From contig WUJK01000003.1 in the NCBI GenBank assembly GCA_011317545.1, forward strand, positions 3,968,001 to 4,032,000: a stretch of 64,000 nucleotides of DNA, written 5' to 3'. Both the position numbers and the translations under genes were made by a program. Below are positions 61,801-64,000 of this stretch, one piece after another. Position 1 is the first letter of the stretch, and the number at the start of each line of letters is the position of its first letter. The notes beneath the pieces are model-generated. The model was not told the origin of the DNA and made no database searches. It worked only from the letters and a program-made list of their open reading frames with translations. This DNA is from Coniella vitis. Lineage: Eukaryota; Ascomycota; Sordariomycetes; Diaporthales; Schizoparmaceae.

Positions 61801-64000
61801 TTCTATACCTTCTATAGTACTAAGTTTATAGGGTTCCGTCTTCTCCTTCTAAGGTATCTAATCTCTATTAATTACTCTTAGCGATATAAAATTTCCTTAT
61901 ACTCCGCTATCTAGGAGTACTATATAATATTTACCGTTAATTTATATTACGATTTTCAAATATTTATATATTAAGTTATCTATCGTATAGAGGGACTTCG
62001 TTATAAGTCCTAATCGCTTACTATCCCTTATAAGCGATCTTTACCTTTTAGGTTCTATTATTCTTACTATACTTTAAAGGCTATTATTTATACTAAATCC
62101 TTAGCTTATTATATTCCGCGTTATATATATATTACAGCTTATCGCTATAATTACGCTTAGTTTTCTTCTTCGGTATAGGGAGTCTATACTCCGGGTTAAT
62201 TATCCTTAATATCGTAGTAGATTTATACCTTTTCTACTTTATATTCTACGCAGTCCGCGCGCTTATAGAAGCTATAATATATAGGATCCGCGTATATAGG
62301 CTTTATAAGTTTCTTTCCTTATTTCCGTTTACGTATTTTATACTAGTTAAATGCTTTCTCTTAGACGTAAAGTACGTACTAGGGTATTATATATTAATAC
62401 TATCGTAGCTATCGTATAGTATATTCGTAAGGGTATTTATATATTAAGCCTATATTAGCGTAATTTCCGCTTATTCTAAGCACCTTTTAGTATTCGTAGT
62501 TATCGTTATCGTAGGCGATAATACGGTATCCTATCTTACGCATAGGGAACTATTCGTTAGTTACCTTATACTAGAAGTATTATCTATAGTTATACGTAAT
62601 ATAGGACAACTATACGATTTAATAGTATTCTCTATAAAGGTAATAGATTCGTATATCTTCCTATAAGAGGAGGTCTTTATCTTAATAAGATATTATTCTA
62701 AATAGTTCTCTATATATACTACCGTAGATAAAGTAATATATATCTCCTTTATCGATATCTTCGTTTATAGAGCTTTCCGATTCTAAGCTCGTTTTTTTAT
62801 TATTTATCTATATACTAGTATCCTAGGTAATACTAAGGTTTTCCTATTATTCGGTAATTTCGGGGATATAGTCTTCGGTTAATATTTAATAGGTAAAATC
62901 CTTAAGTAGCTAGATTAATAGTTACTCGTATAACGACTTATATTCGTTTATATCGCGCTAGTATAGGTATTCCTTAATAAGCTAGGCTTATTACTCTATT
63001 ACTAATCTCTCGAATAGATCGTTGCTTATAGGGAGAGGGGTCTTCTAGGTAACTACGATTTATTATACCTTACGAGATTTCTAAGGGAATTATCCTAAAC
63101 CTTACTTTACCGAAAGGTACGTTATATAATTATCCTTATAATAGAATATCTAATTAAGGAGTTTATAATCGGGGTTATTTAACGCTTACTCTAGAAGCTA
63201 GTTTTAGCTAGGAGTAGAGTCCGGGGTTTTACGTATTATTATATTAGCTTATCGTCCTTCTAGGACTTTCTTAAATTCTCTTAGTTTCTTAGGTAGTCGG
63301 TATTCTTATACGAAGTAACCTTTCTTACCGTAGTTATAATATTCTCTACTAATAGGGCGCCTTTAAGCTATATTAAGCTTTATAGGTCCTAAGTATATCG
63401 TACCGCTAGTTACTATATTACGATAGTTATTCTATCGAGGTATATAGCGTTAAGGTAGCCGTTAGTATTATTTTCCGGTATTAGCCCTAGGCGTAAAGTT
63501 AGTAATAGGTCTTTACCTTCCTTACCGTTCTTAGTTCCTTTCCTAATTATAATCGTCGATAGCTATTACTATTACTACGAATTCTATAAATATCTTTAGT
63601 CGAGGTATCTTATATAGTTCGTCTTTAATAGATTCCTTAAGTCTATTATAATAGGCTATTATAAGAGGTTCGTTATTCTAATAAAAATATAATATAATCT
63701 ACCGAAAGAGCGCTATATAATACGATACTAATTTAGTTTACTTAAGTTAGGAGATTTTACGTTCTATATTACGCTTTTCGTTAGGGTTTCTAAAGGTTTC
63801 TTTAAGTATCTAGGCGAAGGTTTCGAATAATATAAAGAGTTCGTTAGTCTCGTCTTCTTTAGTTTCTTCGGTTTCGAATTCTAGGAAGTTTCGTAAAATA
63901 GGTTTAAACTATATAAATATATCGCTTTTAAGCCTACTAGCTATAAATTCTATTTTCTTAGCTTTAGTAGGGAATTGCTATTAATAGTATTAAAAGTAAG
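58869..64000 (-). mobile_element. Ty3/Gypsy retrotransposon B, internal region (5' end outside window)
   Basis: Minus-strand order from right to left: capsid-like gag (63,400-64,000); a zinc-knuckle-like box at about 63,290-63,345 whose Cys codons are now Tyr (YYNYGKKGY); aspartic protease with LDSGV at 61,900-61,914; reverse transcriptase with the catalytic box reading YLDN at 60,679-60,690 (D to N by RIP); RNase H; integrase at about 59,000-59,650 (VYRLIKYTYFLPY). Gag-PR-RT-RH-IN order identifies Ty3/Gypsy. Every frame has many TAG/TAA, so it cannot be active. No chromodomain was recognised before the LTR. Confidence 0.75.

Larger units (their letters stand above)
28491..64000. repeat. AT-rich, RIP-saturated block of nested retrotransposons
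   Basis: From about 28,490 to the end the DNA is dominated by TA steps, and CA/TG dinucleotides nearly disappear; for example the stretch 41,221-41,400 shows essentially none. This is the signature of CpA-to-TpA repeat-induced point mutation in ascomycetes. No long open frame survives. Within it I can trace three retroelement families (A, B, C) listed separately. Islands that kept CA/TG are the B LTRs (about 38,950-39,555 and 58,255-58,870) and parts of the ends of element C1. Confidence 0.93.

Noticed and set aside
28491..64000. CRISPR array, telomere or centromere core
   Set aside because: No regularly spaced repeats and no TTAGGG arrays; the AT-richness is explained by RIP of retrotransposons. 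A pericentromeric location remains possible but is not shown.

Overview
This window is nuclear DNA of a filamentous ascomycete (Pezizomycotina). Evidence: short GT-AG introns of about 60-185 bp with CTAAC-like branch points, fungal-type genes (GT69 mannosyltransferase, complex I 17.8 kDa-type subunit, fungal SIL1, the 'casein kinase II beta 2'-type mitochondrial protein), and a large repeat block destroyed by repeat-induced point mutation (RIP). Sordariomycetes, probably Hypocreales, is my inference from protein style and the dispersed TACATAGTA motif; it is not proven.

Left part, 1 to about 28.49 kb, is euchromatin with normal base composition. In order: the 3' end of S-adenosylmethionine synthetase (+); a doubtful multi-exon membrane-protein gene (-); a small hypothetical nuclear-type protein (+); a PI-PLC X-domain protein (+); a mitochondrial protein usually named casein kinase II beta 2 subunit (+); ribosomal protein S15/uS19 (+) convergent with a complex I 17.8 kDa-type subunit (-); the BiP exchange factor SIL1 (+), divergent from the complex I gene; a gene-poor 6 kb stretch ending in a CT-rich leader; a bHLH transcription factor (+); the peroxisomal membrane protein PXMP4/Pmp24 (+) convergent with a CMT1/CAP59-type mannosyltransferase (-). 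Most are housekeeping genes with no operon-like or cluster logic. The main regulatory features are the shared complex I/SIL1 promoter and the long leader of the bHLH gene.

Right part, about 28.49-64 kb, is one AT-rich block in which CA and TG dinucleotides are almost absent and no long open frame survives. It is a nest of retrotransposons. Family A is a Tad-like LINE with several full and partial copies in both orientations. Family C is a second, larger Tad-like LINE: one full 8.2 kb insertion (40,981-49,190, 14-bp target duplication) inside an A copy, and one inverted 5'-cut copy (52,733-58,254). Family B is a Ty3/Gypsy element on the minus strand running off the right end, with a second, apparently solo, LTR at about 38.94-39.55 kb.

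The most unusual signal is in family C. Between the RT/RNase H gene and the 3' tail, both copies carry about 2.7 kb with a convergent reading frame on the opposite strand. In the second copy it stays in one frame for about 1.5 kb, broken only by TAG/TAA codons expected from RIP of Trp and Gln codons. I do not know an equivalent accessory gene in a fungal LINE.
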